Shown: positions 9,272-18,519, numbered from the stretch's first letter. The stretch is DNA of 64,000 nucleotides from Salegentibacter maritimus (GCF_016236915.1 NZ_JAEHOK010000001.1:186001-250000); one strand, 5' to 3'. Notes: generated by a model not told the origin, from the letters alone. Program-made: numbers and translations.

Positions 9272-9844
9272 ATGAAACTTGTATTTGCAACGCACAATAA
9301 AAATAAATTAATTGAAGTAAAGGCACTTTTACCACATTATATTGAGCTATTATCCCTAGATGATATTGGATGTACTGAAGAAATTCCGGAAACCGCAGAT
9401 ACCATAGAAGGTAATGCTATTTTAAAAGCAGAACATGTTAGGCACCGCTATGGATATGATTGTTTTGCCGATGACACCGGTTTAGAAGTAGATGCCTTAG
9501 ATGGAGAACCGGGTGTTTTCTCGGCCCGCTATGCCGGAGAAGGAAAAAATGACCAGGCAAACGTCACTAAATTGCTCAATAAATTAGAAGGCAAAAAAAA
9601 TAGAAAAGCACAGTTTAAAACTGCGATAGCCCTAAACTTAAATGATAACCAAAATCTTTTTACAGGAATTTGTAAGGGAGAAATCATATTAGAAAAACGT
9701 GGAGACCAGGGCTTTGGTTATGATCCTGTATTTATACCCAAAGGTTTTTCAAAAACATTTGCCGAAATGAGCTTAAGTGAAAAGTCTGAAATTAGCCATC
9801 GCGGGATCGCCTTTAAAGAGCTAATTACCTATCTCTCAAAATAA
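9272..9844 (+). CDS. rdgB: Non-canonical purine NTP pyrophosphatase (RdgB/HAM1)
   Basis: It hydrolyses dITP, ITP and XTP to monophosphates, cleaning the nucleotide pool. Motifs are [16 protein letters not shown] at the start, the catalytic [18 protein letters not shown]-type stretch (about residues 66-83) with [20 protein letters not shown], and [16 protein letters not shown] near the end. Its 190 residues are the usual length. Confidence 0.96.
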   Translation: MKLVFATHNKNKLIEVKALLPHYIELLSLDDIGCTEEIPETADTIEGNAILKAEHVRHRYGYDCFADDTGLEVDALDGEPGVFSARYAGEGKNDQANVTKLLNKLEGKKNRKAQFKTAIALNLNDNQNLFTGICKGEIILEKRGDQGFGYDPVFIPKGFSKTFAEMSLSEKSEISHRGIAFKELITYLSK

Positions 9845-9879
9845 AAGAAGTAGATAGGCATATATTGCCAGCTAAGCCT

Positions 9880-9887
9880 TACCTTTG
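9880..9887 (+). promoter_or_regulatory. -7 element before the DEAD-box helicase gene
   Basis: TACCTTTG fits TAnnTTTG exactly, 20 bp before the start codon. No TTG is seen at the expected distance upstream. Confidence 0.45.
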
Positions 9888-9907
9888 CCGCTTATTTAAT
9901 TTTTTAT

Positions 9908-11698
9908 ATGAACAAATTTGAACAATTAGGTTTAAACCCTTCTATTCTTAAAGCAGTCGAAGATATGGGTTTTACAAGCCCAAGTGAAATACAGGAGAAA
10001 GCGATTCCTGTTTTATTAAATGAAGATACCGATATGGTGGCATTGGCCCAAACCGGTACAGGAAAGACAGCTGCTTTTGGATTCCCGCTTATCCAGAAAA
10101 TAAATGTAAGTAAAAAACATACACAGGCATTAATTCTTTCGCCAACTCGTGAACTTTGCCTGCAAATTACCAACGAATTAAAAAATTACTCGAAGTTTGA
10201 AAAAGGACTTAATCCGGTAGCTATTTATGGTGGAGCCAGTATTACAGAGCAGTCCAGACAAATTGAGCGTGGAGCACAAATTATTGTAGCTACCCCCGGG
10301 CGTATGCAGGATATGATAAATCGTAACCTTGTAGACATCTCTAAAATTGAATTTTGCGTTTTAGATGAGGCAGATGAAATGCTTAATATGGGCTTCTTTG
10401 AAGATATTAAAGCAATTCTTTCCCATACCCCAAAAGAAAAACACACCTGGTTGTTTTCTGCTACCATGCCTAAAGAGGTGGCAACTATTGCCAAAAAATT
10501 TATGCGTACTCCTATTGAAATTACAGTAGGTTCTAAAAATCAAGGAACCTCTAATGTTTCTCATGAGTACTATCTTGTTAATTCAAGACAACGTTACGAA
10601 GCTCTAAAAAGGCTGGCAGATGCAAATCCAGATATTTTTTCAGTGATTTTTTGTCGCACAAAAAGAGATACTCAAAAAGTAGCTGAAAAGCTTATTGAAG
10701 ATGGTTATAGCGCTGCTGCATTGCACGGAGACCTTAGCCAAAATCAAAGAGATTTGGTTATGAAGAGCTTTCGAACAAAGCAAATTCAAATGTTGGTAGC
10801 TACCGATGTTGCTGCCCGCGGAATTGATGTAGACGATATTACACACGTAATCAATTACCAACTACCAGACGAGATCGAAACCTACAACCACCGTAGTGGC
10901 CGTACCGGTAGAGCTGGTAAAAGTGGGGTTTCTATGGTAATTGTTACCAAAAGTGAAATGCGCAAAATAAAAAGTATTGAGCGTATAATTCAGCAAAAAT
11001 TTGAGCAAAAAGATATCCCTGATGGGATGGAAATTTGCAGGGTGCAATTATTTCATTTGGCAAACGATATTAAAGAAACAAAAATTAACCACGAAATTGA
11101 TACCTATTTACCGGGCATCAACGAAGTACTGGAAGATTTTACCAAAGAAGAACTTATTAAAAAGTTCTTTTCAGTAGAATTCACCCGATTCTTTAATTAT
11201 TACAAAAACTCCCAGGGCTTAAGTTCTCCTTCTGCTCCAGCAGATGGAGGTGGTTCTGGAGATTCTACCCGATACTTTATAAATGTAGGTGCCAAAGATG
11301 GTTTTGACTGGATGAGTCTAAAAGACTTCCTTAAAGCAACACTAGATTTAGGCCGTGACGATGTGTATAAAGTTGATGTAAAAGATAGTTTTTCTTTCTT
11401 TAACACAGATGCAAAAAATACCGAAGCAGTTTTAAGCATTTTTAAAGACTTTAAACATCAGGGTAGGTTTATTAATGTTGAAGAAACCACAGATACCGGT
11501 GGACGTGGAAAACGCGGCGGCGGTGGCGGAGGCCGAAAAGGCGGGAAATTCAATAAAGGTGGCAAAAAACCTGATTTTAAATCTGGTGGCCGCAGGCGCT
11601 CAAACGATTTTAAAGGAGGTTCTGGAAAAGGAAAAAAATCAGGGAACCGAAGCAAAAACATAGAGAGCTCTATAAAAAGAAGACGCAACAAAAATTAA
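9908..11698 (+). CDS. DEAD-box RNA helicase with DbpA-type RNA-binding domain
   Basis: ATP-dependent RNA helicase (DeaD/CsdA-like), expected in ribosome assembly and cold adaptation. The Q motif lies at residues 1-35 (SEIQEKAIP), Walker A is AQTGTGKTAA, motif II is LDEADEM, motif III is SATMP, and motif VI is HRSGRTGRAGK. Residues about 440-525 (RYFINVGAKDGFDWMSLKDF) look like the DbpA RNA-binding domain. The last 70 residues are a Gly/Arg/Lys-rich tail (GRGKRGGGGGGRKGGKF), likely disordered and RNA-binding. Total 596 residues. Confidence 0.93.
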   Translation: MNKFEQLGLNPSILKAVEDMGFTSPSEIQEKAIPVLLNEDTDMVALAQTGTGKTAAFGFPLIQKINVSKKHTQALILSPTRELCLQITNELKNYSKFEKGLNPVAIYGGASITEQSRQIERGAQIIVATPGRMQDMINRNLVDISKIEFCVLDEADEMLNMGFFEDIKAILSHTPKEKHTWLFSATMPKEVATIAKKFMRTPIEITVGSKNQGTSNVSHEYYLVNSRQRYEALKRLADANPDIFSVIFCRTKRDTQKVAEKLIEDGYSAAALHGDLSQNQRDLVMKSFRTKQIQMLVATDVAARGIDVDDITHVINYQLPDEIETYNHRSGRTGRAGKSGVSMVIVTKSEMRKIKSIERIIQQKFEQKDIPDGMEICRVQLFHLANDIKETKINHEIDTYLPGINEVLEDFTKEELIKKFFSVEFTRFFNYYKNSQGLSSPSAPADGGGSGDSTRYFINVGAKDGFDWMSLKDFLKATLDLGRDDVYKVDVKDSFSFFNTDAKNTEAVLSIFKDFKHQGRFINVEETTDTGGRGKRGGGGGGRKGGKFNKGGKKPDFKSGGRRRSNDFKGGSGKGKKSGNRSKNIESSIKRRRNKN

Positions 11699-11709
11699 AT
11701 TTACATAAG

Positions 11710-11766
11710 GCGCCTAATTTCTAATTTATGGCATTATTTTTTATAAGTATTTTATAAATTAGGCGC
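11710..11766. repeat. Long-loop inverted repeat between genes
   Basis: GCGCCTAATTT (11710-11720) is perfectly complementary to AAATTAGGCGC (11756-11766), with a 35-nt loop. It fills the space between the helicase stop and the next start, and could be a terminator or an operator. The loop is long for an intrinsic terminator. Confidence 0.5.
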
Positions 11767-11774
11767 TTATTGTT

Positions 11775-12530
11775 ATGAAAAAAATTCTGTTTTCCCTTTT
11801 ACTGTTTAGCTTAGCTTTTCAAGCATTCTCCCAGGATGTTGTTTCCGGAACGGTTATGAATGCTGCCAATGATAAACCTATTGAAAAAGTTCATATCGTG
11901 AACCTCAACCAGGTTAAAGGTGCCGTTAGTGAAGAAGATGGAAGTTTTGAATTACAGGCCACCGTAAACGATACCCTATATTTCTCATATCTTGGATTTA
12001 GGTCCATAAAGGTTAGGGTTACTAACGACTGGCTTAAGTATGGCAGTGTAAAAGTAAAAATGACAGAACTGGGCATTGCCTTAGAAGAAGTTGTTTTAAA
12101 ACCGGTTACCCTTACCGGATATTTAGAGATTGATGCCAGGAATATCCCAATTTACGAAAATAATCGCTACAGCATATCTGGCTTAAACGCAGGATATGAA
12201 GCCGGTGACAATTCTGCCAGTGCAATTTCCCGGAACCTGGGAGCCATTTTCAACCCTGCCGATTTAATGCATAATATTTTTGGAAAAAAACCAAAGCAAA
12301 TGCGTAAATTAAGGCAAATGAAAGAAGATGATGAAATTAGAAACTTGCTTAGAAATAAATTTGACAGGGAAACATTAATTGCCTTGCTCCCCTTAAACGA
12401 GGTAGAACTTAATGAAATTCTGCAAAGATGTAGTTACTCTAAAGATTTTTTAAAAACTGCCAACGATCTACAAATTCTAGATGCTCTAAATGGATGTTAC
12501 GAAGAATATAAAGTTTTGAAGCGAAATTAA
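11775..12530 (+). CDS. Carboxypeptidase-like regulatory-domain exported protein
   Basis: A 251-residue protein with a signal peptide (MKKILFSLLLFSLAFQAFS, cleavage before QDVVSG). Residues about 20-95 form a CarbopepD_reg_2-like beta-sandwich (VVSGTVMNAANDKPIEKVHI, then GAVSEEDGSFELQ and LYFSYLGFRSIKV), the plug-adjacent fold often found at the N-terminus of SusC/TonB receptors but here standing alone. The C-terminal 130 residues are helical and charged and I do not recognise them. Probably periplasmic; function unknown. Confidence 0.75.
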   Translation: MKKILFSLLLFSLAFQAFSQDVVSGTVMNAANDKPIEKVHIVNLNQVKGAVSEEDGSFELQATVNDTLYFSYLGFRSIKVRVTNDWLKYGSVKVKMTELGIALEEVVLKPVTLTGYLEIDARNIPIYENNRYSISGLNAGYEAGDNSASAISRNLGAIFNPADLMHNIFGKKPKQMRKLRQMKEDDEIRNLLRNKFDRETLIALLPLNEVELNEILQRCSYSKDFLKTANDLQILDALNGCYEEYKVLKRN

Positions 12531-13069
12531 GATTTTACTTTTTTCTCCATCTGGGTTTTTAAATTAATAAGTCCTTTTTCAATATCATCTCCCATCAATT
12601 TATTAGGGCTGTAAAAAAGACTTATTACCGAGAGAGGAAAAGGCAAACTCCCTCTAATTCCCCAAACCACTTTAGATTTACCCGGTTCTAGCTCTTTTAT
12701 AGCAAAATAAGTAAGCATACTTACCTTTACAGGTTTCACGAAAAGTACCCTTGTTTCAAAAACCCTGGGATGCTTCACCTTTATAATTTTTTGAATGCCC
12801 TCTCCTATTCCCTTATTATCTCCTTTCCAGTAAATAGCAGAACCAACTTTACCATCCTCTCCTTTTTGCTTTAAAACAGTCTTAGGATACTTAAAAAACC
12901 AGGGGACCCAAAATGGGTGATTTTTTAGTCTTCTTATAAAACTAAATACTACATCCCTGGGTGCATTAATCACCATAGTTCGGCTTATATCGTATTTCTT
13001 TTTTGCCCAGGCGTGCAGAAAAGCAATAAATGTAATAAATGCAATAAGCAGATAGAAAAAGAGGGTCAT
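12527..13069 (-). CDS. SRPBCC (polyketide cyclase/START-like) family protein
   Basis: A 180-residue protein with an N-terminal membrane anchor (MTLFFYLLIAFITFIAFLHAW), then a START-like domain: DISRTMVINAPRDVVFSFI, HPFWVPWF, GSAIYWKGDN and IKELEPGKSKVVWGIRG. Members bind hydrophobic ligands in a deep cavity; the ligand is unknown. Its 3' end overlaps the convergent upstream gene by 4 bp. Confidence 0.8.
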   Translation of the reverse strand: MTLFFYLLIAFITFIAFLHAWAKKKYDISRTMVINAPRDVVFSFIRRLKNHPFWVPWFFKYPKTVLKQKGEDGKVGSAIYWKGDNKGIGEGIQKIIKVKHPRVFETRVLFVKPVKVSMLTYFAIKELEPGKSKVVWGIRGSLPFPLSVISLFYSPNKLMGDDIEKGLINLKTQMEKKVKS

Positions 13070-13091
13070 TTGTTAAAATTATTCAACTAAA

Positions 13092-13751
13092 TTAAACATT
13101 TTCTGAAATGTAACGTGATATTATTGTATCAGAATTTTTAATACATTTCTTCAACCACTCATATTTAAGGTTTTCTTTTTCCTCAATAGATAATTCCCAA
13201 TTGATAGTACTATTTTTTAATACCGAAGTAATATGCTGTAAAATAATAGCGGCCGAAACCGAAATATTCAAACTTTCTGTAAACCCTACCATAGGAATTC
13301 TAATACTACAATCGGCCTCACTTAGAATTTCTTCACTTAATCCATCTTTTTCAGTTCCAAAGAAAATAGCAGAAGGTTTATCTATATTAAAATCATGCAG
13401 TGCCGTACTTTCTCCGTACGGTGTGGTCGCTACAATCTGATATCCTCTATTCCGTAATTCCTGAATACATTCTTTTGAAGTTGAATATCGATTAACATCT
13501 ACCCATTTTTGAGCACCCATTGCTATTTCCCTATCTATTCTCTTAGGTTTTCGTTCCTCTATTACGTGGATATTTTGAATGCCAAAAACCTCGCAGCTTC
13601 TTATAACAGCACTGGTATTATGAAGCTGATAAACGTCTTGGGTTGCCACGGTAAAATGATTGGTTCTTTCTTGAATTACCTTATCGAATAAAGCAATACG
13701 CCTTGGTGTAAGAAAGGTTTCAAGATGAGATAGAAGCTTATTTTTTTGCAT
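13092..13751 (-). CDS. TrmH-family (SpoU) tRNA/rRNA 2'-O-methyltransferase
   Basis: SPOUT-class RNA methyltransferase, 219 residues. Motif 1 is near HNTSAVIRSCEVFGIQNIHV (about residues 43-62), motif 2 is IFFGTEKDGLSEEIL, and motif 3 is IPMVGFTESLNISVSAAIIL, the knot that binds SAM. The best match from memory is TrmH (tRNA Gm18 methyltransferase), but rRNA-specific relatives are alike. It is 22 bp upstream of the SRPBCC gene on the same strand. Confidence 0.88.
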   Translation of the reverse strand: MQKNKLLSHLETFLTPRRIALFDKVIQERTNHFTVATQDVYQLHNTSAVIRSCEVFGIQNIHVIEERKPKRIDREIAMGAQKWVDVNRYSTSKECIQELRNRGYQIVATTPYGESTALHDFNIDKPSAIFFGTEKDGLSEEILSEADCSIRIPMVGFTESLNISVSAAIILQHITSVLKNSTINWELSIEEKENLKYEWLKKCIKNSDTIISRYISENV

Positions 13752-13829
13752 AGGCTAAAATAAAAAACCCAACAATAACCTGAACATTTTAAAAAAGAAA
13801 TATTTGTAGGAAATATTTCTTTTTGCCAA

Positions 13830-13914
13830 CGCCAAAGGGCATAAAACCTCTAAGGCTTAATTCGATTTTAAAATTTGTTTTCAACAAATGCCTAGTGGGC
13901 TAGCTTCGAGGTAA
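13830..13914. repeat. Dispersed 85-bp intergenic repeat, copy 1
   Basis: Runs from CGCCAAAGGG to TTCGAGGTAA. Its sequence is close to the reverse complement of 18520-18604; both contain AAATTTGTTTTCAAC and CAAATGCCT/GAATGCCT-type blocks. The two copies are in opposite orientation 4.7 kb apart, each in a gene gap. No open reading frame is inside. Confidence 0.7.
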
Positions 13915-13947
13915 TTTATTTTCTAAAGATAAAGTATTCGCATAAAA

Positions 13948-13974
13948 AAACCCGGTCTTATCGAGACCGGGTTT
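13948..13974 (-). terminator. Hairpin terminator after the six-domain CHRD gene
   Basis: AAACCCGGTCT (13948-13958) and AGACCGGGTTT (13964-13974) form a perfect 11-bp stem with a 5-nt loop. The run of A on the plus strand (minus-strand T) follows it, 24 bp past the stop codon. Confidence 0.85.
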
Positions 13975-13998
13975 ATACTTATATTTAATTGATAATCA

Positions 13999-16332
13999 CT
14001 AAGAGTTAGAACCTACATCTCCCTGCGCAACCAGGGTCTCTAAATCTTCAGCACTTAAATGCACATTTATATAACCATCGTAATTCAGGAGTCCGTTATA
14101 GTCTATAGCTTCCCCATCTTCACCATTAAATTTAGTTACATTAGTCATACTCATTCCGGTAGTACCATTAACTGAATTTAAGGTAATTGCAATAGCTCCG
14201 GGAGCTTCAGAAACAGAACCTACGTGAATATGTGCAGGATGCATTCCACCATCAGGTGTTCCATCTAACATAATACTAACCAAAGTTTCTCCATTTTTTC
14301 TTTCTTCAAAAACTACTGAACCAGTTATACCATCTACATCTTTTTCATCTAACTGATAGGTTTTGCTTTCGCCGGTTAGTTCATTAGCACCTATATCTCC
14401 CTGTGCTACAAGCGTGGTTAATACTTCGGCGCTTAAATGTACATTTACATAACCGTCAAAATCCAAAACATCGCTATACATAAACGAAGTTCCATCGTTT
14501 AGCTCAGCTATATGAGTCATACTCATTCCCGTAGTTCCATTTACGGGGTTAAAAGTAAAGGCAATATCACCAGGCCCCTCGGCAGCAGTTCCCATATGAA
14601 TATGCGCCGGGTGCATACCTCCATTAGGAGTTCCATCTAGCATAATAGTAGCCAAAGCTTCTCCACTCATTCTTTCTTCAAAAACTACTGAACCACTTAT
14701 ACCGTCTACAGCTTTTTCATCTAACTGGTAGGTTTTGCTCTCGCCGGTTAGTTCATTAGCACCTATATCACCTTGTGCTACAAGTATGGGCAATTCTTCG
14801 GCACTTAAATGTACATTAACATAACCGTCATAACCAAGAATATCACTATACATAAATGCAGTACCATCATTTAGTTCAGCTATATGAGTCATACTCATTC
14901 CAGAGGCTCCATTTACTGGGTTAAAAGTAAAGGCAATGTCGCCAGGACCTTGAGCTGCTGCGCCTATATGAATATGCGCCGGGTGCATCCCACCATTAGG
15001 AGTTCCATCTAGCATAATAGTAGCTAAAGTTTCTCCACTCATTCTTTCTTCAAAAATTACCGAACCACTTATACCGTCTACGGCTTTTTCATCTAACTGA
15101 TAGGTTTTGCTTTCGCCGGTTAATTCATTAGCTCCAATATCACCTTGTGCTACAAGGGTAGGCAATTCTTCGGCACTTAAATGTACATTTACATAGCCGT
15201 CATAACTAAGAATATCACTATACATAAATGCAGTACCGTCGTTTAGCTCAGCTATATGAGTCATACTCATTCCGGTGGCTCCATTTACAGGGTTAAAAGT
15301 AAAGGCAATAGCTCCAGGACCTTCGGCTGCAGCGCCCATATGAATATGTGCCGGGTGCATGCCATCGTCTGGAGTTCCTTCTAGCATAATAGTAGCCAAA
15401 GCTTCTCCACTCATTCTTTCTTCAAAAACTACTGAACCACTTATACCGTCTACGGCTTTTTCATCTAACTGATAGGTTTTACTTTCGCCGGTTAGTTCGT
15501 TGGCTCCAATATCACCTTGTGCTACAAGGGTAGGCAATTCTTCGGCACTTAAGTGTACATTTACATAGCCATCGTAATTAAGAACATCGTTATACATAAA
15601 GGCAGTTCCATCATTTAACTCGGCTATATTTGTTTTACTCATTCCGGTAGCTCCATTTACAGGATTAAAGGTAAAGGCAATAGCTCCAGGACCTTCGGCT
15701 GCAGCACCTATATGAATATGTGCCGGGTGCATCCCATCTTCTGGAGTTCCATCTAGCATAATAGTAGCTAAAGCTTCTCCATTCATTCTTTCCTGAAACA
15801 TCACATTTCCTGAAATACCATCTACAGCTTTTTCATCGAGCATATAATTTTTAGATTCCCCGGTAAGTTCGTTTTCGCCGATATCACCCTGGGCAACTAG
15901 TGTTGTTAATTCATCTCCACTTAAATGAACATTGATATACCCATCAAAGCTTATGGCTTCCTGATAAGTAATATCTGTACCATCATCTAAGGAAGAAAAA
16001 GTTGTAGAACTCATTCCTGTAGAACCGTTTACAGATTCAAAAGTAAGTGCAATATCCCCACCTTCTGCAGCCGTATTGTAGTGAATATGTGCCGGGTGCA
16101 TTCCCCCATCTGGAGTGCCATCTAGTTCAATTTCAACCGTGGTACTGTTATCTTCATTTTCCATAAAAGTTGCAGTTCCAGAAATAGAAGGATCAGCAAC
16201 CGAAAAAAGCTGGAAAGACTTTGTCTCTCCCTGAAAATTGTCATCATCAGAGCCGCCGGCATCATCATCGCTACTGCAACTCATAAACATAAATGGTAAT
16301 GCTATAAAAATAGCAAGTAAAAATTTTCTCAT
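13999..16332 (-). CDS. Lipoprotein with six tandem CHRD domains
   Basis: A 777-residue predicted lipoprotein (lipobox FMSCSSDDDAGG). It contains six consecutive CHRD (chordin-type) domains of about 124 residues, each with the block GGMHPAHIH or DGMHPAHIH, NPVNGATGMS and YDGYVNVHLSAEEL, separated by GDIGANELTGESKTYQLDEK linkers. At DNA level the unit is 372 nt (one is 369). Domains 2-5 are nearly identical, the first and last more divergent. The bacterial CHRD function is unknown; surface or periplasmic binding is possible. The next gene upstream is a two-domain paralogue. Preceded by a gap of 360 bp (16333-16692) that holds only the paralogue's terminator. Confidence 0.92.
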   Translation of the reverse strand: MRKFLLAIFIALPFMFMSCSSDDDAGGSDDDNFQGETKSFQLFSVADPSISGTATFMENEDNSTTVEIELDGTPDGGMHPAHIHYNTAAEGGDIALTFESVNGSTGMSSTTFSSLDDGTDITYQEAISFDGYINVHLSGDELTTLVAQGDIGENELTGESKNYMLDEKAVDGISGNVMFQERMNGEALATIMLDGTPEDGMHPAHIHIGAAAEGPGAIAFTFNPVNGATGMSKTNIAELNDGTAFMYNDVLNYDGYVNVHLSAEELPTLVAQGDIGANELTGESKTYQLDEKAVDGISGSVVFEERMSGEALATIMLEGTPDDGMHPAHIHMGAAAEGPGAIAFTFNPVNGATGMSMTHIAELNDGTAFMYSDILSYDGYVNVHLSAEELPTLVAQGDIGANELTGESKTYQLDEKAVDGISGSVIFEERMSGETLATIMLDGTPNGGMHPAHIHIGAAAQGPGDIAFTFNPVNGASGMSMTHIAELNDGTAFMYSDILGYDGYVNVHLSAEELPILVAQGDIGANELTGESKTYQLDEKAVDGISGSVVFEERMSGEALATIMLDGTPNGGMHPAHIHMGTAAEGPGDIAFTFNPVNGTTGMSMTHIAELNDGTSFMYSDVLDFDGYVNVHLSAEVLTTLVAQGDIGANELTGESKTYQLDEKDVDGITGSVVFEERKNGETLVSIMLDGTPDGGMHPAHIHVGSVSEAPGAIAITLNSVNGTTGMSMTNVTKFNGEDGEAIDYNGLLNYDGYINVHLSAEDLETLVAQGDVGSNS
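14000..16230 (-). repeat. In-frame tandem DNA repeat, period 372 nt, about six units
   Basis: The block encoding HPAHIH recurs near 16092, 15723, 15351, 14979, 14607 and 14235 (plus-strand positions of the CCGGGTGC motif or its variant), giving steps of 369, 372, 372, 372 and 372 nt. The inner copies share long nearly identical nucleotide stretches, which indicates recent duplication or gene conversion and makes copy number assembly-sensitive. Confidence 0.85.
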
Positions 16333-16642
16333 AATTTAAATTTTGGTTTTTAATAATTTAAATGCATCAGATCAGTATTTCTACTAATTCTAATCCACAA
16401 CTCACCAATATTTACGAGAGAAAGGTTTTTAGCGGATGTTAATATTTTTAAAAAGTAATCTTAAATTGTGTTAATAAACACTTCAGGAAGTGATAAGGTG
16501 AAATAGGGAAAGGAATTGAATCTTAAAACTAACTTTAAGCATTTCTGGAAGAGCGATTTTAAATAAGTTATTTCAAAGCTTCCACCTTTTAATAATAATG
16601 ATAGCAGGCTTAGCTCATTTAAAAAAAATCATTCTAAAATAA

Positions 16643-16669
16643 AAAAGCCCGACAACATGTCGGGCTTTT
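16643..16669 (-). terminator. Hairpin terminator after the two-domain CHRD gene
   Basis: AAAAGCCCGACA (16643-16654) pairs perfectly with TGTCGGGCTTTT (16658-16669) with a 3-nt loop, 23 bp past the stop codon. It is a strong intrinsic terminator. Confidence 0.88.
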
Positions 16670-16692
16670 AATTGATTAAATATTAAAGAATA

Positions 16693-17532
16693 TTATTCTT
16701 CAGAAGCATTTGCTCCCATATTCCCTTGTGCAGCAAGTGTTTCAAGATCATCTGCACTGGCGTGTACATTAATGTATCCGTTGTAAGTTAGTAAGTCTTC
16801 GTAAGTAATAGCCTCACCTTCTTCTTCCTCAGTACCATCTGTCATAGCGATGTTGGTCATACTCATACCGGTAGCTCCATTTACAGGATTAAAGGTAATA
16901 GCAATAGCTCCAGGAGCATCTTCTACAGATCCTACATGTATGTGGGCTGGATGCGAACCTCCTTCTGTAGTACCATCAAGGTCTAAAGTAGCTAAAGTTT
17001 CACCATTCTCACGTTCTTCAAATACAGCTACTCCGCTTACACCAGCGATGTCCATTTCATTAAGATCGTAGCTTACAGACTCTCCGGTAAGTGCATTTCC
17101 ACCGATATCGGTTTGCGCAACGATTGTTGGTAAATCATCTTCGCTTAAATGTACATTGATATAACCATCGTAAGCAACTAATTCTTCGTAAGTAATAGGT
17201 TCACCATTTAATTCAGAAACCTCAGTAATGCTTTCTCCATCGGTAATTGGATTGAAAGTAACTACAATCTCACCTGTTTCAACAGCAGAATTCATATGAA
17301 TATGTGCCGGATGTACACTTCCGTCTTCTGTACCTTCCAGGTCAAATTCTACAGTAGTAGATCCGTCTTCATTTTCATTAAAAGTAACGGTACCACTAAC
17401 GCCAGAATCTCCAATAGTGTTTAAGGTGTATTCTTTTGTTTCTCCTTCAAAAGGAATGTCTACACCATCATCGTCACTATCACAACTTGCGAAACCTGCG
17501 ACCATCATTAAAGCAAATGCTAATTTTTTCAT
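16693..17532 (-). CDS. Lipoprotein with two CHRD domains
   Basis: A 279-residue predicted lipoprotein (MKKLAFALMMVAGFASCDSDDDG, Cys as first mature residue). It has two CHRD domains (about residues 32-150 and 155-275), each with SVHPAHIH or GSHPAHIH and a YINVH block. The first domain has NPITDGESITEVSELNGEP where the large paralogue has NPVNGATGMS. It is clearly paralogous to the six-domain neighbour and shares its strand, but each has its own terminator, so they are separate transcripts. Function unknown. Confidence 0.9.
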   Translation of the reverse strand: MKKLAFALMMVAGFASCDSDDDGVDIPFEGETKEYTLNTIGDSGVSGTVTFNENEDGSTTVEFDLEGTEDGSVHPAHIHMNSAVETGEIVVTFNPITDGESITEVSELNGEPITYEELVAYDGYINVHLSEDDLPTIVAQTDIGGNALTGESVSYDLNEMDIAGVSGVAVFEERENGETLATLDLDGTTEGGSHPAHIHVGSVEDAPGAIAITFNPVNGATGMSMTNIAMTDGTEEEEGEAITYEDLLTYNGYINVHASADDLETLAAQGNMGANASEE

Positions 17533-17738
17533 TTTAAATTTAATTTTTGTGTTATTAATTTATTCAACTTGTAGATACGAATAACAGTAAATGGTTGCGT
17601 GTTATTATGAGTGTTGCGAAGACTTTAACAAGAAAAAAAACTTACTTTCCTGACTGTAAGCAAAATCGCTATCTACCTTTAACATTTTTAATTATCTAAG
17701 ATTAACATTATCTTAGAAATTACAATAAATACAACCGC

Positions 17739-18425
17739 ATGTTAGAAAAAATAGTCGTGCTAACCGGTGCCGGCGTAAGTGCCGAAAGCGGCATAAAAAC
17801 ATTTAGAGATGCCGGGGGTTTATGGGAAGGTCACGATGTAATGGAAATTGCCTCACCGGCAGGCTGGAAAAACAATCAAAAAAAAGTTTTAGAGTTCTAT
17901 AACCAACGAAGACGCCAATTACTAACAGTAAAACCCAATGCTTCGCATTTTGCCTTGGCAGAACTTGAAAAAGAATTTCAAGTAGAGATTATCACTCAAA
18001 ATATAGATGATCTTCACGAAAGGGCCGGAAGCACCAAGGTTACCCATTTACACGGCGAACTTTTAAAAGCCAGAAGTACGTTTAATGAAAACCTGGTATT
18101 AGATTGGAAACAGGATATTAATATAGGAGACTTTTGTGAATTTAATTATCAGCTGAGACCTCACGTGGTATGGTTTGGTGAAGCCGTACCCATGTTTGAA
18201 AAAGCAATGGAAATTGTAAGTAAAGCAGAAATGCTAATAATTATTGGCACCTCTATGCAGGTATATCCGGCGGCAGGACTCCTGGATTTTGCTCCAAACG
18301 GGATTCCTATTTATTTTATAGATCCTAAACCTAATATTTCAGAAAAAGGAAACCTGCAAATTATTGCTAAAAAAGCTTCCCTGGGAGTTCCCGAGTTGGT
18401 CAAAAACTTGTTAAATTCCTCTTGA
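17739..18425 (+). CDS. Class III-like NAD-dependent protein deacylase (sirtuin) lacking zinc cysteines
   Basis: A CobB/SIRT5-like enzyme, 228 residues, expected to remove acyl groups from lysines with NAD. The NAD-binding GAGVSAESGI (10-19) and TFRDAGGLW (21-29) are present, as are TQNIDDLHERAG (86-97) and the catalytic His105 in HLHGEL. Y54 and R57 (YNQR) match the Y-x-x-R pair that gives class III enzymes their desuccinylase/demalonylase preference. The zinc-ribbon segment that follows HGEL (residues about 110-136) has only one Cys (C133) instead of four, so structural zinc binding is presumably lost. Monocistronic. Confidence 0.88.
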   Translation: MLEKIVVLTGAGVSAESGIKTFRDAGGLWEGHDVMEIASPAGWKNNQKKVLEFYNQRRRQLLTVKPNASHFALAELEKEFQVEIITQNIDDLHERAGSTKVTHLHGELLKARSTFNENLVLDWKQDINIGDFCEFNYQLRPHVVWFGEAVPMFEKAMEIVSKAEMLIIIGTSMQVYPAAGLLDFAPNGIPIYFIDPKPNISEKGNLQIIAKKASLGVPELVKNLLNSS

Positions 18426-18519
18426 ATATTGTCTTCTATTTCTATACAATAAAGTTCTTGGCAAACGAAAAAAGCATCTAGCCCTGATTCTTGAAAACAA
18501 GAATTAATTTTTAAGTAAA

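Noticed and set aside
11458-11691. Minus-strand Pro-rich frame opposite the helicase tail
   Set aside because: It is the antisense of Gly/Arg-rich repeats.
14000-16230. CRISPR-like reading of the CHRD repeats
   Set aside because: The units are 372 nt, in frame and coding, so they are protein-domain repeats.
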